Source: Pseudorhizobium endolithicum
GTDB lineage: Bacteria; Pseudomonadota; Alphaproteobacteria; Rhizobiales; Rhizobiaceae
Direction: 5' to 3'
Length of the DNA stretch: 64,000 bases
Assembly: GCF_902153245.2 (NCBI RefSeq)
Contig: NZ_CABFWF030000011.1
Span: forward strand, 211,347-275,346
Positions 25,666 to 34,369 of this stretch are shown here, piece by piece; position 1 is the first letter of the stretch, and each line of letters opens with the position of its first letter. Below the pieces are notes generated by a model, which made no database searches, was not told the origin of the DNA, and saw only the letters and a list, made by a program, of their open reading frames with translations. Position numbers and translations under genes: made by a program.

Positions 25666-26658
25666 TCAGAACTGCCAGTTGGCAGGGACCCAGGCGTAGC
25701 CATTATCGGTCTTGAGCATGTGGCCGAGACCGGGAAAGGGAAAGTGGAAGCCGAGCACAGTGATGCGATCAGCGGCTGCTCTGTCAAAGATGCGCTTGCG
25801 GGAGGCAAGAGCCGTCTCCTGGTCGCGGTCTGGCCCCGGAAGCCAGGGCTTATCGACATTGACGACTGGATGGTAGGCGAGATCCGCTGTCAGCAGCAGT
25901 TGGTCGCTTCCGGAATGGACGAGGAAGGTCGCCATGCCGGGCGTGTGACCGGATGCGGCGATGGTCGTCAGGCCTGGCACGATCTCGACGCCGGCCTCGT
26001 AGAGTTCAACATCGTTCATGACCGGCTCGAGACTGTTCTTGATATTCGCTGCGAAGCGTATGCGAAACTCCTGCGGTACCGGCATGTAGGAGAGATCGGG
26101 ATCGGTGCGAACGAAGAAGTCCCAGTCGGCCTTCGGAACGAAAACCGTGGCACGTGGGAAGGCTTTGCCGCCGCCTGCAGTTCTCAAATTGCCGACATGG
26201 TCGGGATGGGTGTGCGAAATGACGATCGTATCGATGTCCCCAGGACCGAGTCCGATCGCCGCGAGGTTATCGAAGATGTGGCCACCATTCGGGCCCATGG
26301 TCTTGCCGGCACCAGCCTCGATGAGAACCCGCCGACCGCTGGTTTCGATTAGCAGCGTATTGAGGTTAAGCGTCATGTGGTCGCTGGAAAGAAAGGCTTG
26401 CCTCAGTACCTGATGAAGCTCGGCCTCGGGCGCATTACTTGCATAGACGCGAGGCGGGCCACCAATCACGCCGTCGCTCAAGACCGTCGCGCTGATCTCG
26501 CCGACACGGAAGCGATAGTGGCCTGTGTTGCCGCGCAACTCGGGAGCTGCTTGAGCATTGGCATTGCCGCAGCCGCCCAGGCTCGGGATGAACATGGTCG
26601 ATGCGCCTGCGACAGCGGACAACATGACCGCTCGCCTGTTTTGAGTGAAGGCATTCAT
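25666..26658 (-). CDS. MBL-fold metallo-hydrolase, exported (Tat-like signal)
   Basis: The zinc-binding motif HTHPDH is clear (VISHTHPDHVGN), with further histidines in ASGHTPGM and GFHFPFPGLGH. The N terminus reads TQNRRAVMLSAVAGASTMF, a Tat-type signal, followed by a lipobox-like SLGGC. The start is the ATG at 26658 after GAAGAAGGG; the open frame extends further upstream without support. At 330 aa it resembles periplasmic MBL hydrolases of unknown substrate. It is divergent from a LysR regulator. Confidence 0.85.
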   Translation of the reverse strand: MNAFTQNRRAVMLSAVAGASTMFIPSLGGCGNANAQAAPELRGNTGHYRFRVGEISATVLSDGVIGGPPRVYASNAPEAELHQVLRQAFLSSDHMTLNLNTLLIETSGRRVLIEAGAGKTMGPNGGHIFDNLAAIGLGPGDIDTIVISHTHPDHVGNLRTAGGGKAFPRATVFVPKADWDFFVRTDPDLSYMPVPQEFRIRFAANIKNSLEPVMNDVELYEAGVEIVPGLTTIAASGHTPGMATFLVHSGSDQLLLTADLAYHPVVNVDKPWLPGPDRDQETALASRKRIFDRAAADRITVLGFHFPFPGLGHMLKTDNGYAWVPANWQF

Positions 26659-26752
26659 TGGTATGGTCCCTTCTTCGTTGGGTGCTCTGTTGCTTCTTCT
26701 GGCTCCAGGGAAGTCTGGCATGACCCGCTGGAAGGTCGAAGACAGAGCACAG

Positions 26753-26769
26753 CGCCTAGTCCTTAGGCG
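26753..26769. promoter_or_regulatory. Short dyad in the MBL hydrolase/lysR intergenic region
   Basis: CGCCTA (26753-26758) and TAGGCG (26764-26769) are exact complements around a 5-bp spacer. The position between the divergent promoters suits a LysR-type binding site, although the canonical T-N11-A form is not evident. Confidence 0.35.
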
Positions 26770-26838
26770 AACATGACACAGGACCATTGATCTGATAATC
26801 TGCACAAAAGTTAGCAGCTTGGTTAGAAATACTTCCCA

Positions 26839-27741
26839 ATGGAAGCTCTTCGGCTAGACAGTTTCGACGTATTCGTCGCAATCGTTCGGTGCGGCGGGTT
26901 CCGCGCTGCCGCCCTCGAACGAGGCGTGTCTTCGTCAGCCTTGAGCCAGACCATGAACGGTTTGGAGGAGGCTCTTGGCATTCGGCTCCTCAACAGGACG
27001 ACCAGGAGCGTAGCCCCGACGGAAGCGGGACAGCGCCTCCTTGAACGCTTGGCTCCAGCCTTGAGTGATATCAGGCTCGCCATCGCAGAAGTCGACGAGT
27101 TGAGGGATAGTCCATCGGGGACTTTGCGGATCAATGCGCCGGGACCCGCCATCGACCATGTGCTTTGCCCGCTGGCATTCGACTTCATGAAATCCTATCC
27201 GGACGTAAAGATCGAGCTCATCAGCGATGCGGCTGTCATTGACATCGTGGAACAGGGCTTCGATGCTGGAGTGAGATTTGGTAAGCAACTGGCGCAGGAC
27301 ATGATAGCGGTTCCACTAGGTCCCGCGCTTCGTTATGCCATCGTGGCGTCGCCGGAATATGTTGAAAGCCGCGGAAGGCCGCTGACGCCCCACAATCTTG
27401 CCAGTCATGACTGCATCAAGCGTAGATTTCCCGGCGGCACCCTCGTCACCTGGCACTTTTCCGATGGAGACGAAGAGATCGAAATCTCACCCGAAGGCCG
27501 CCTCACGGTGAGTAGCGCGCCTAACGAACTACAAGCGGCGCTCGCCGGCAGAGGGATCGCCCATGTTTTCGATGACTATGCCAAGCCTTATCTGCTGAGC
27601 GGTCGGCTGGTGGAGCTTCTCGCCGACTGGAGCCCGATCTTGCCGCAGTGGTTTCTCTACTATCCCAGCCGCCGTCTTCCCAGCGCCACGATGCGTGCGT
27701 TCCTCGACTACATGAGAAGCTACCACTGGCCAAGCAAGTGA
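26839..27741 (+). CDS. LysR family transcriptional regulator
   Basis: The N-terminal winged helix (FRAAALERGVSSSALSQTMN) and the linker and effector domain of the LysR family are complete in 300 aa. Segments such as PLAFDFMKSYPDVKIELISD and GFDAGVRFG are typical of the PBP2 effector domain of the CrgA/DsdC-like group. It is divergent from the MBL hydrolase gene and probably regulates it. Confidence 0.88.
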   Translation: MEALRLDSFDVFVAIVRCGGFRAAALERGVSSSALSQTMNGLEEALGIRLLNRTTRSVAPTEAGQRLLERLAPALSDIRLAIAEVDELRDSPSGTLRINAPGPAIDHVLCPLAFDFMKSYPDVKIELISDAAVIDIVEQGFDAGVRFGKQLAQDMIAVPLGPALRYAIVASPEYVESRGRPLTPHNLASHDCIKRRFPGGTLVTWHFSDGDEEIEISPEGRLTVSSAPNELQAALAGRGIAHVFDDYAKPYLLSGRLVELLADWSPILPQWFLYYPSRRLPSATMRAFLDYMRSYHWPSK

Positions 27742-27803
27742 GGACGCCCGTGCACACAAATTGGAACCAAAGCCCCTCGATTGGGACGCACGCAAGAATA
27801 TGC

Positions 27804-28346
27804 TCACCGTTCGAATCTTTCGAGCATCTTCTTCAGTTGCTCGTTTTGGACCTTTAGTCTGCTCGCCAATTGCCCCTTGAGCACCTTGATCTCCTCGTCC
27901 AGGCTCATCCTTTCATCCGAAGCTGTGTCCGGCCCGTGAGAAACCTGAGGCGGAACGACAACCTGCCTCGCAGGCTTGCTATGGCCTCTCCGTTTACGCG
28001 TCAGGCCCGCGACAGCCGAATTGGCTTCAGTAGCGTCGTGTGCAGCGGCGACAGGTTCGTCTGCTTCATCGGTTGATGTCGAACCGTCAATTGCCAGAAT
28101 GTTGGCGCGACCGCCGTCGCCCTTTTCCCTCTCAACTCCAGCCTTAGCGGAGACAATATCGGCTAGATTCTGTAGCTCAAAACCTGCGGGTCGAGCCGCG
28201 TCGTCCGAGCCCTCCTCCACAAGCGTTCCAGCAGGGCCGGCAATTGACAGGACTTCCGGCCTTGGGTCGTCCGCCGTATCTGCGTCTTGCTTTCGATCGC
28301 TTCCTCGACTCCAAATTCGGCGAAGAAATTTCAAGGGAGATGCCAT
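27804..28346 (-). CDS. SyrB-like protein with C-terminal coiled coil
   Basis: The 180-aa protein is mostly low-complexity and acidic, with a basic patch (TRKRRGHSKPARQ) and a C-terminal leucine heptad segment (EEIKVLKGQLASRLKVQNEQ). This layout, and its similarity to the neighbouring SyrB-like protein, suggest the rhizobial SyrB group, in which SyrB of Sinorhizobium represses syrM. A second ATG at 28346 after GAGGT is the better start. The similarity here is weaker than in the next gene, so the family call is an inference. Confidence 0.6.
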   Translation of the reverse strand: MASPLKFLRRIWSRGSDRKQDADTADDPRPEVLSIAGPAGTLVEEGSDDAARPAGFELQNLADIVSAKAGVEREKGDGGRANILAIDGSTSTDEADEPVAAAHDATEANSAVAGLTRKRRGHSKPARQVVVPPQVSHGPDTASDERMSLDEEIKVLKGQLASRLKVQNEQLKKMLERFER

Positions 28347-28470
28347 CATTCAACCTCAGAATTTACCCTAAAGGACGCTACGAGGCTCTCCCCTGGCAAC
28401 GGTAGACAGGTTCGCGAATGCGTAGTTCACGCGCGAAGATGTACGGCTGGAATCGAGGGCCCGCTCTAAA

Positions 28471-29199
28471 TCAATCGAGCTTGAGCTTCTTCCGCAGATC
28501 GGCGTTTTCCGCACGCAGCTTTTCAGCCAAGAGCTTGCGTAGTCTTTGGTTCTCCTCCTCCAACTGCAGAAGATCCGCCATCTCGTCACCGGCCGAAGTC
28601 GCCTCGACGGCTGCTGCCTCTTCATACTTGCTTGAACGTCTTACTGGCTCCAGTGTGGAGGCTGCCGCGCCTCCGAGTGTCTTAGGCTTGCGACCGCGCC
28701 TCTTTACTCCCTGGCTGCCATCCAATCCAACTGCAGTGTCAGCCCCCGTCATATCAGAGGAAGCTTTCTTCATGCGCGGCTTGCGCTGCTTCTTCGGCGC
28801 AGATTCCGCCCTGACCGCCGCTGGCACATCCGCATTGGGAAGTGCGTCGGCGTTAGCCGTCGTATCAGCGTTGGCGGCCATATCATGCTCGTCAGCCATA
28901 GAGATCTCCTGTGTATCTGCGACAGCTTTCGAGGTTGCGGCCGGCGCTGTCAATGTCGGCAGTATCAGATTTGCATTCGGCGGAGGGCATTCCCCGTCGC
29001 GTTCGATAACGGCTGGATTGTTCGATAGCATCGGCGTCAATGATCTCTCCACGTCTCGTGCGACAGACTTCAGATCTAGATCGCCCCAGACCGAGTTCGG
29101 TTTTGCATCTGTCCTACGGCGACTGGATTTGTATTCGACTGCAAAACTGCGCTGGGACTTTTTCACTGAAGGGCCTTTGATTTTTGGCGGCAATAGCAC
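28471..29199 (-). CDS. SyrB-like regulatory protein (AT-hook-like motif plus coiled coil)
   Basis: The 242-aa protein has a disordered, alanine-rich middle, a basic KKQRKPRMKK patch, an AT-hook-like KRRGRKPKT, and a C-terminal leucine-rich coiled coil (EEENQRLRKLLAEKLRAENA). The tail is characteristic of rhizobial SyrB proteins, also seen near IS elements. SyrB affects symbiotic exopolysaccharide and nod regulation through SyrM; no syrM is visible here. It lies 122 bp upstream of the second SyrB-like gene on the same strand. Confidence 0.72.
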   Translation of the reverse strand: MLLPPKIKGPSVKKSQRSFAVEYKSSRRRTDAKPNSVWGDLDLKSVARDVERSLTPMLSNNPAVIERDGECPPPNANLILPTLTAPAATSKAVADTQEISMADEHDMAANADTTANADALPNADVPAAVRAESAPKKQRKPRMKKASSDMTGADTAVGLDGSQGVKRRGRKPKTLGGAAASTLEPVRRSSKYEEAAAVEATSAGDEMADLLQLEEENQRLRKLLAEKLRAENADLRKKLKLD

Positions 29200-29608
29200 G
29201 AGGTGAGAGCGAGTGTTCGCACTGTCCAGAGCACCGCTACTATCGTCGTTTCATATAATATCAAGAGCCGACAGATCGCTAGACAGGATTCTCGACTCCG
29301 CGTGGGTGAAAGGCTTTGCTAGTTTCGGCAGGTCAGCTCCACTGCTTTCTCTTCAGTCACAGAGGCGTGCTAGGCGTTCTAGATGCCACTGGCTGAATCG
29401 TCGCTCTCCGAAAGGCGATGGTGCCACCGATTCTCCCGCTGATCTGTCAGCGGCCACCTCGCCTCTTGGGGGACGGTGACTATTATGAAGGTGCCAGCAT
29501 AAACGTCCGGCGCTCGGTTGACCGGAAGCGGAGATCGTCGCTGATCATTACCGCGATCATCTTAAGGAGTTGGCAAACGGTGCGTCTCCTCAGGACGGCC
29601 ACTGCCGT
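29200..29608. other. Intergenic stretch upstream of the SyrB-like genes
   Basis: About 409 bp hold the presumed promoter of the SyrB-like pair and the 3' flank of the IclR gene. No gene, repeat or RNA element was recognised. Confidence 0.4.
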
Positions 29609-30415
29609 CTATTTGACCACCGCTGCTAACGACTGTGTAATTGATGCGGCAGTTTCCTGGATCAGGCGAGCATAATCTGCGTGCTCATCCTCGTTATACC
29701 TGTAGAGTGGAATGCTGATGCTCACTCCCGCCACCGGCTCGCCTGATCTGTCATAGATGGCGCTGCCGAAACAGCGGATATCCCGTTCGTTCTCCTCATG
29801 ATCGTAGGAATATCCGCGACTGCGGGTCTTCCTGATCTCTTCAAGGAAGAGGTCCCGGTCGGTAAAGGTGAAATCCGTGAAGGGGCGAAGCTCAAGCCCC
29901 GCAATGATCTGCCATGAGCGCTCCTCTGGAAGCGCTGCGAGATAAGCCTTGCCGACCGAGGTTGAGTGAAATTCAACCCGCGCACCGATTCTCGTCATCA
30001 TGCGCACGGCGTTGGGGCTTTCGAGCTTATCGATATAGGCCATACCGTTGCCACTTGGCACTGCAAGGTGAACCGTTTCCTTGGCGGCATCGCGAAGCGC
30101 TTCGATGAAGGGGCGTGCTGCGTTGCGTATATCGGAAGCTTCCCAACTCTTTGATGCTAGTTGAATGAGCCGATAGCCAAGCGAGTAGGTACCATCCAGA
30201 TTCTGCATTGCCAGCCCTTCAGCGACAAGGCCTGCCGCGATGCGATAGGTCGTGGCACGCGGAAACCGAACTGCGGCTGTGAGTTGCGCGATATCCAGCT
30301 TTCCCGGATTGTCACCGATCACCTGCAGCACGGTCATGAATTTCGAGAAGGAGGCAGTACCTTGCACGGCAGGGCTAAACGCCTCTCCTTGAGACACAGC
30401 CGTATGTTCGTTCAT
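29609..30415 (-). CDS. IclR family transcriptional regulator
   Basis: The N-terminal winged helix (LDIAQLTAAVRFPRATTYRI) and the C-terminal IclR effector domain (GVSISIPLYRYNEDE) are complete in about 268 aa. The ATG at 30415 is used; a start at 30457 is also open and neither has a strong Shine-Dalgarno. The gene is divergent from the alcohol dehydrogenase and TctCBA operon, with an IclR-like palindrome between them. Confidence 0.87.
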   Translation of the reverse strand: MNEHTAVSQGEAFSPAVQGTASFSKFMTVLQVIGDNPGKLDIAQLTAAVRFPRATTYRIAAGLVAEGLAMQNLDGTYSLGYRLIQLASKSWEASDIRNAARPFIEALRDAAKETVHLAVPSGNGMAYIDKLESPNAVRMMTRIGARVEFHSTSVGKAYLAALPEERSWQIIAGLELRPFTDFTFTDRDLFLEEIRKTRSRGYSYDHEENERDIRCFGSAIYDRSGEPVAGVSISIPLYRYNEDEHADYARLIQETAASITQSLAAVVK

Positions 30416-30611
30416 TGTGTTGACCGTCAGAAGAGATGTTTCATGCGCTAGCACCATGATGCGCGGCTAATGCAGCCTGCGCAAGGAGGGCGCGCCACGA
30501 ATGATGGTGGAACACAGTTCTTGTCATCTAGCGTCCATACACTCTGCAGGGAAACGCAGGCTTGGCGTGAGCTTTCCAGTTGACAAAGATTTCAGGCTCA
30601 GCAACCATGAA

Positions 30612-30638
30612 GTGGACAGATTGTCCACAATATGGACA
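30612..30638. promoter_or_regulatory. IclR-type operator candidate
   Basis: GTGGACA (30612-30618), GAT and TGTCCAC (30622-30628) form a perfect dyad, with a further TGGACA half-site at 30633-30638. TGGA-N-TCCA dyads are typical of IclR-family sites. It lies about 200 bp upstream of both start codons, in a 420-bp intergenic region otherwise without recognisable features. Confidence 0.62.
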
Positions 30639-30835
30639 GGGTGGTGACTTGCTTTGGAGGAAGCGGTCCGGCCTGATTGACACTGGGAGGTGGCATGACT
30701 GCGAAGCATCGGATCAGCCGGGGCATGATGCAGCCCGAGAACGATCGTGACCTTTCCCCAAGGCACCTCTCGGCCTGATTACACGGCCATCTTAGCACTG
30801 CCGCCTTCAGTACCAGCATTCTCCCGGGAGCACAC

Positions 30836-31963
30836 ATGAACATCATCCAATACCTGACAACGATCCATTTTGGTGCCGGTGCAGTTTCCTCTCTCAGCCA
30901 AACCTTAAATGAGCTGGGGATCACCAAGCCCCTGGTCATCAGCGATCACGGCGTGAAGGCTGCAGGGCTGCTGAATGGCGATGCAATGCAGGTGCTTTCG
31001 TCAGCTCCGATTTTTCTTGATGTCCCGACCAATCCCACCGAATCTGCCGTGAAGGAAGCACTGGTGGCCTACCGGCAACACGGCTGCAATGGCGTGGTGG
31101 CAATTGGGGGCGGATCCCCGATCGATCTTGCCAAGGGCGTTGCCCTGCTTGCGACACATGAGGGTGAGTTGGAGCAATATGCTGCCATCCTTGGTGGCAT
31201 CCCGAAGATCACCAATGCGGTTGCCCCCTTGGTGGCCGTCCCCACAACTGCCGGCACGGGATCGGAAGTCGGGCGGGCAGCCCTCATCACCTTGGACGAC
31301 GGTCGCAAACTGGGCTTCATCAGCCCCTACCTCATTCCCCGGCGCGCGATCTGCGATCCCGAGCTGACGCTAGGGCTTCCTCCGGCGCTCACCGCTGCAA
31401 CGGGCCTCGACGCCTTGTCTCACTGCATCGAAACCTATCTGTCGCCGCGCTACAATCCTCCGGCCGAGGCGATCGCCCTGGATGGCTTCGCGCGCATCTG
31501 GGAGGCTCTGCCAAAGGCCTATGCAAATGGAGCCGACCTGGCAGCCCGCACAGAGGTGATGATGGGAGCGCTGCAGGGCGGTTTGACCTTCCAGAAGGGA
31601 CTGGGTGCCGTTCACGCTCTCAGCCACGCATTGGGCGGGCTGAAGGAACTCAAGCTTCATCATGGCACCCTAAATGCCATACTGATGCCACCGGTCCTGC
31701 GAGCCAACGCCTCGGATGCCGCCACAGCGGACAAGATCAGCAGGCTCGAGGCTGCTGCAGGGATTGCGGGCACGGCGCTCGCTGATGCACTTGACGACTT
31801 GAACCGCAAGCTCGGCGTGCCCGGCAAATTGTCCACCCTTGGCGTCACGCGCGAGGTCTTTGCCTGGACATGCGAACGCGCGCTTGCCGATCACAGCCAT
31901 CAAACAAATCCACGCAATCTCACCGGCGAAGACTACGCCGAAATCCTCGAGAGCGTCATGTGA
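30836..31963 (+). CDS. Iron-containing alcohol dehydrogenase
   Basis: This group III dehydrogenase of 375 aa has the nucleotide-binding GGGSPID and the metal-binding region with DALSHCIE, GAVHALSHALGG and LHHGTLNA, which carry the ligand histidines. Such enzymes reduce or oxidise alcohols, hydroxyacids or maleylacetate. The ATG follows CGGGAG. It is the first gene of the IclR-linked operon, and its stop overlaps the next start as TGATG, so it is coupled to the SDR. Confidence 0.88.
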   Translation: MNIIQYLTTIHFGAGAVSSLSQTLNELGITKPLVISDHGVKAAGLLNGDAMQVLSSAPIFLDVPTNPTESAVKEALVAYRQHGCNGVVAIGGGSPIDLAKGVALLATHEGELEQYAAILGGIPKITNAVAPLVAVPTTAGTGSEVGRAALITLDDGRKLGFISPYLIPRRAICDPELTLGLPPALTAATGLDALSHCIETYLSPRYNPPAEAIALDGFARIWEALPKAYANGADLAARTEVMMGALQGGLTFQKGLGAVHALSHALGGLKELKLHHGTLNAILMPPVLRANASDAATADKISRLEAAAGIAGTALADALDDLNRKLGVPGKLSTLGVTREVFAWTCERALADHSHQTNPRNLTGEDYAEILESVM

Positions 31964-32745
31964 TGGAGGCGGCTAAGCATCCCGCAGGGGTACAGCAGAA
32001 GAGACCTGTCGCACTCGTCACCGGTGCAAGTCACGGCATCGGAGCTGCGACCGCAAGGCTGCTATCAGCCGATGGCTTCGACGTCTGCGTGAACTTCCTG
32101 AGCGACGCAGATGCCGCCGCCAAGGTGGTGGCAGATTGCGAGGCTGCGGGTGCCCGAGCGGTAGCGGTACGTGGCAATGTCGGCGATCGAGAGGAAGTCA
32201 GGCAGTTGTTTGCCACTTGCGACGAAACACTCGGCCGCGTTTCCTGCCTGGTGAACAATGCTGGCATCATCGGGCGAGCTTGCCGTCTGGAGGAGCTTCG
32301 CCCCGAGGAGCTCGAGAGGACGTTCGCGGTCAATACCTACGGCGTCGTCTATTGCACCCAGGAGGCAGCGCAACGCATGTCGACCCGGCGCGGCGGAAAT
32401 GGCGGGACAATCGTCAACATGTCTTCCCTTGCGGCGGCTCTGGGCAGCCCGAACGAGTACATCCACTACGCGGCTTCGAAGGGTGCGGTCGAAACGATAA
32501 CAGCGGGAACAGGAAAGGAACTGGCGCCGGAGGGCATTCGCGTGAATGCCATTCGCGTCGGAACGACCAATACGCGGATCCACCTGGAAGGTGGAAACCC
32601 CGAGCGCCCGGCCAAAATTGCGGCCCTGACGCCAATGGGGCGTATCGCCGAGCCGGAGGATATCGCGCGCGCGGCCCTATGGCTCGCCTCACCAGGTTCC
32701 GGTTTTATTACCGGTACCGTCATTACGGTGGCAGGAGGACTGTGA
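31963..32745 (+). CDS. SDR family oxidoreductase
   Basis: This classical SDR of 260 aa has the cofactor motif VTGASHGIG, LVNNAGIIG and the catalytic YIHYAASKG. The start ATG at 31963 overlaps the alcohol dehydrogenase stop by one base; the longer open frame is not supported. It is likely to oxidise or reduce an intermediate of the acid imported by TctCBA. Confidence 0.87.
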   Translation: MEAAKHPAGVQQKRPVALVTGASHGIGAATARLLSADGFDVCVNFLSDADAAAKVVADCEAAGARAVAVRGNVGDREEVRQLFATCDETLGRVSCLVNNAGIIGRACRLEELRPEELERTFAVNTYGVVYCTQEAAQRMSTRRGGNGGTIVNMSSLAAALGSPNEYIHYAASKGAVETITAGTGKELAPEGIRVNAIRVGTTNTRIHLEGGNPERPAKIAALTPMGRIAEPEDIARAALWLASPGSGFITGTVITVAGGL

Positions 32746-32857
32746 CCGCGGGCGGTAGGCGCTAGACTGCCACAGAATTTGAGGAGGAGGAACGACGAGA
32801 CTGATGACATCTCTGACTTGACAACGCCATCACTTGCGAAACCTTGGGAGGAACAAC

Positions 32858-33823
32858 ATGAAATTCGCAAAAGGTATCATTGCAGCTCTCTTGCTGTCGG
32901 CAACAGCAATGCCCGCATGGGCGGAGTATCCCGATCGCCCGATCACCCTGCTGGTCGCCTGGGGTGCGGGCGGCGGTACAGACGCCGTTGCACGCGTAGT
33001 TGCAGTCGGCCTGGAAAAGGAACTCGGACAGTCCGTCAACGTGGTCAACCGTACCGGTGGTTCCGGCGTCGTCGGCCACTCGGCCATGGCCGACGCCGAA
33101 CCGGACGGTTACACGCTGGGTCTGGCGACCACAGAGGTTAACCTGATGCACTGGCTGGGACTGACGGAGTTGGACTACAACGTCTATACCCCCCTTGCCC
33201 TGATGAACCAGGACCCGGCCGGCGTGCAGGTATCTGCCGATTCCGAATATCAGAACCTCGGCGAACTGCTGGAGGCCATCAAGACGTCGCAGCCCGGCAC
33301 CTTCCGGGCGACAGGCAGCGGCCAGGGATCGAGCTGGCATGTGGCAATCGCGGGCCTGCTCAATGCCGAAGGCATCGAAGCCTCCAAGGTGACCTGGGTA
33401 CCAAGCGACGGCGCCGCGAGCGGTCTTCAGGAGCTGCTTTCCGGTGGAACCGAGATCGTGCCATCGTCACTGGTCGAAGCCCGGGCTCTCATCGAGGCAG
33501 GCCGGGTAAAGTCGCTTGCCTACATGAGCAAGGAACGCTCCAAGCTCTTCCCTGACGTGCCGACGCTGAAGGAGGAGACGGGTTCCGACTGGGAATTTGG
33601 CGCCTGGCGTGGGATCGTAGCGCCGAAGGGCTTGCCAGACGACATTCGCGACAAGCTGATTGCCGCCCTGGAGAAGGTCTATAACAGCGAGGACTACAAC
33701 AAATTCCTGAGCGCACAGGGCTTTGGAGCCAACTTCTTGCCCGGTGAAGAGTTCGGGAAGTTCATGGCGACCAACGACGCGAACTTCGGTGAAACGATGA
33801 AGGCAATTGGACTCGCCAAGTAG
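32858..33823 (+). CDS. Tripartite tricarboxylate transporter substrate-binding protein (TctC/Bug family)
   Basis: A Sec signal peptide (MKFAKGIIAALLLSATAMPA, ending near AWA) precedes the Bug fold, which starts YPDRPITLLVAWGAGGGTD. Bug proteins bind carboxylates such as citrate, glutamate, nicotinate or terephthalate in the periplasm. The start ATG at 32858 follows GGGAGGAAC. It is followed by tctB- and tctA-type genes, so the transporter is complete. The substrate is unknown. Confidence 0.9.
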   Translation: MKFAKGIIAALLLSATAMPAWAEYPDRPITLLVAWGAGGGTDAVARVVAVGLEKELGQSVNVVNRTGGSGVVGHSAMADAEPDGYTLGLATTEVNLMHWLGLTELDYNVYTPLALMNQDPAGVQVSADSEYQNLGELLEAIKTSQPGTFRATGSGQGSSWHVAIAGLLNAEGIEASKVTWVPSDGAASGLQELLSGGTEIVPSSLVEARALIEAGRVKSLAYMSKERSKLFPDVPTLKEETGSDWEFGAWRGIVAPKGLPDDIRDKLIAALEKVYNSEDYNKFLSAQGFGANFLPGEEFGKFMATNDANFGETMKAIGLAK

Positions 33824-33889
33824 CCGATTTGAGCGACGGCAGGCCTGGGAAACCTGGGCCTGCCTAACGATCATCAACCAGGTGCTCTC

Positions 33890-34360
33890 ATGCGATTTAG
33901 CGACACCACGATCGGAGCGGTATTCCTGCTCGCAGGCGTTCTATTGGGCTGGTACTCCTTCACTCTGCCGGCGATCCCGGGGCAGGATTATGGAGCCGCG
34001 ACTTTCCCCATTCTCATCGCCCTGGGCCTCGTCGCCTGTTCTGCCCGCCTCCTGTACACCGGCATCAGGCAGGGCAACGAACCCCTGGTTTTCCTCTCGC
34101 ACGAGGTGAGGAACCCGCGCAGATTTGCCGGTGTCTTGGCAACGCTGCTTCTCGTTCTTTTCTATATCTTCTTCGTGGAGGTCCTCGGGTTCATCCCAAC
34201 TGCGATCATCATCACACTGTCCCTGTTCCTGATCTTGAAGGTCCACCCGCTCAAGGCCATCATCCTGGCGATCCTTGCGGCTTTTGTTTGCGACTTTATT
34301 TTCAGGACAATGCTGCTCGTTCCCCTGCCGTTCGGGATCGTCCCGCGGCTTCCCTGGTAG
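33890..34360 (+). CDS. Tripartite tricarboxylate transporter small membrane subunit (TctB family)
   Basis: This small membrane protein of 156 aa has four hydrophobic segments and the PGQDYGAATFP loop seen in TctB proteins. TctB is poorly conserved in sequence; here the call rests on size, topology and position between TctC and TctA. The stop is 9 nt before the TctA start. Confidence 0.85.
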   Translation: MRFSDTTIGAVFLLAGVLLGWYSFTLPAIPGQDYGAATFPILIALGLVACSARLLYTGIRQGNEPLVFLSHEVRNPRRFAGVLATLLLVLFYIFFVEVLGFIPTAIIITLSLFLILKVHPLKAIILAILAAFVCDFIFRTMLLVPLPFGIVPRLPW

Positions 34361-34369
34361 GAGATACAG

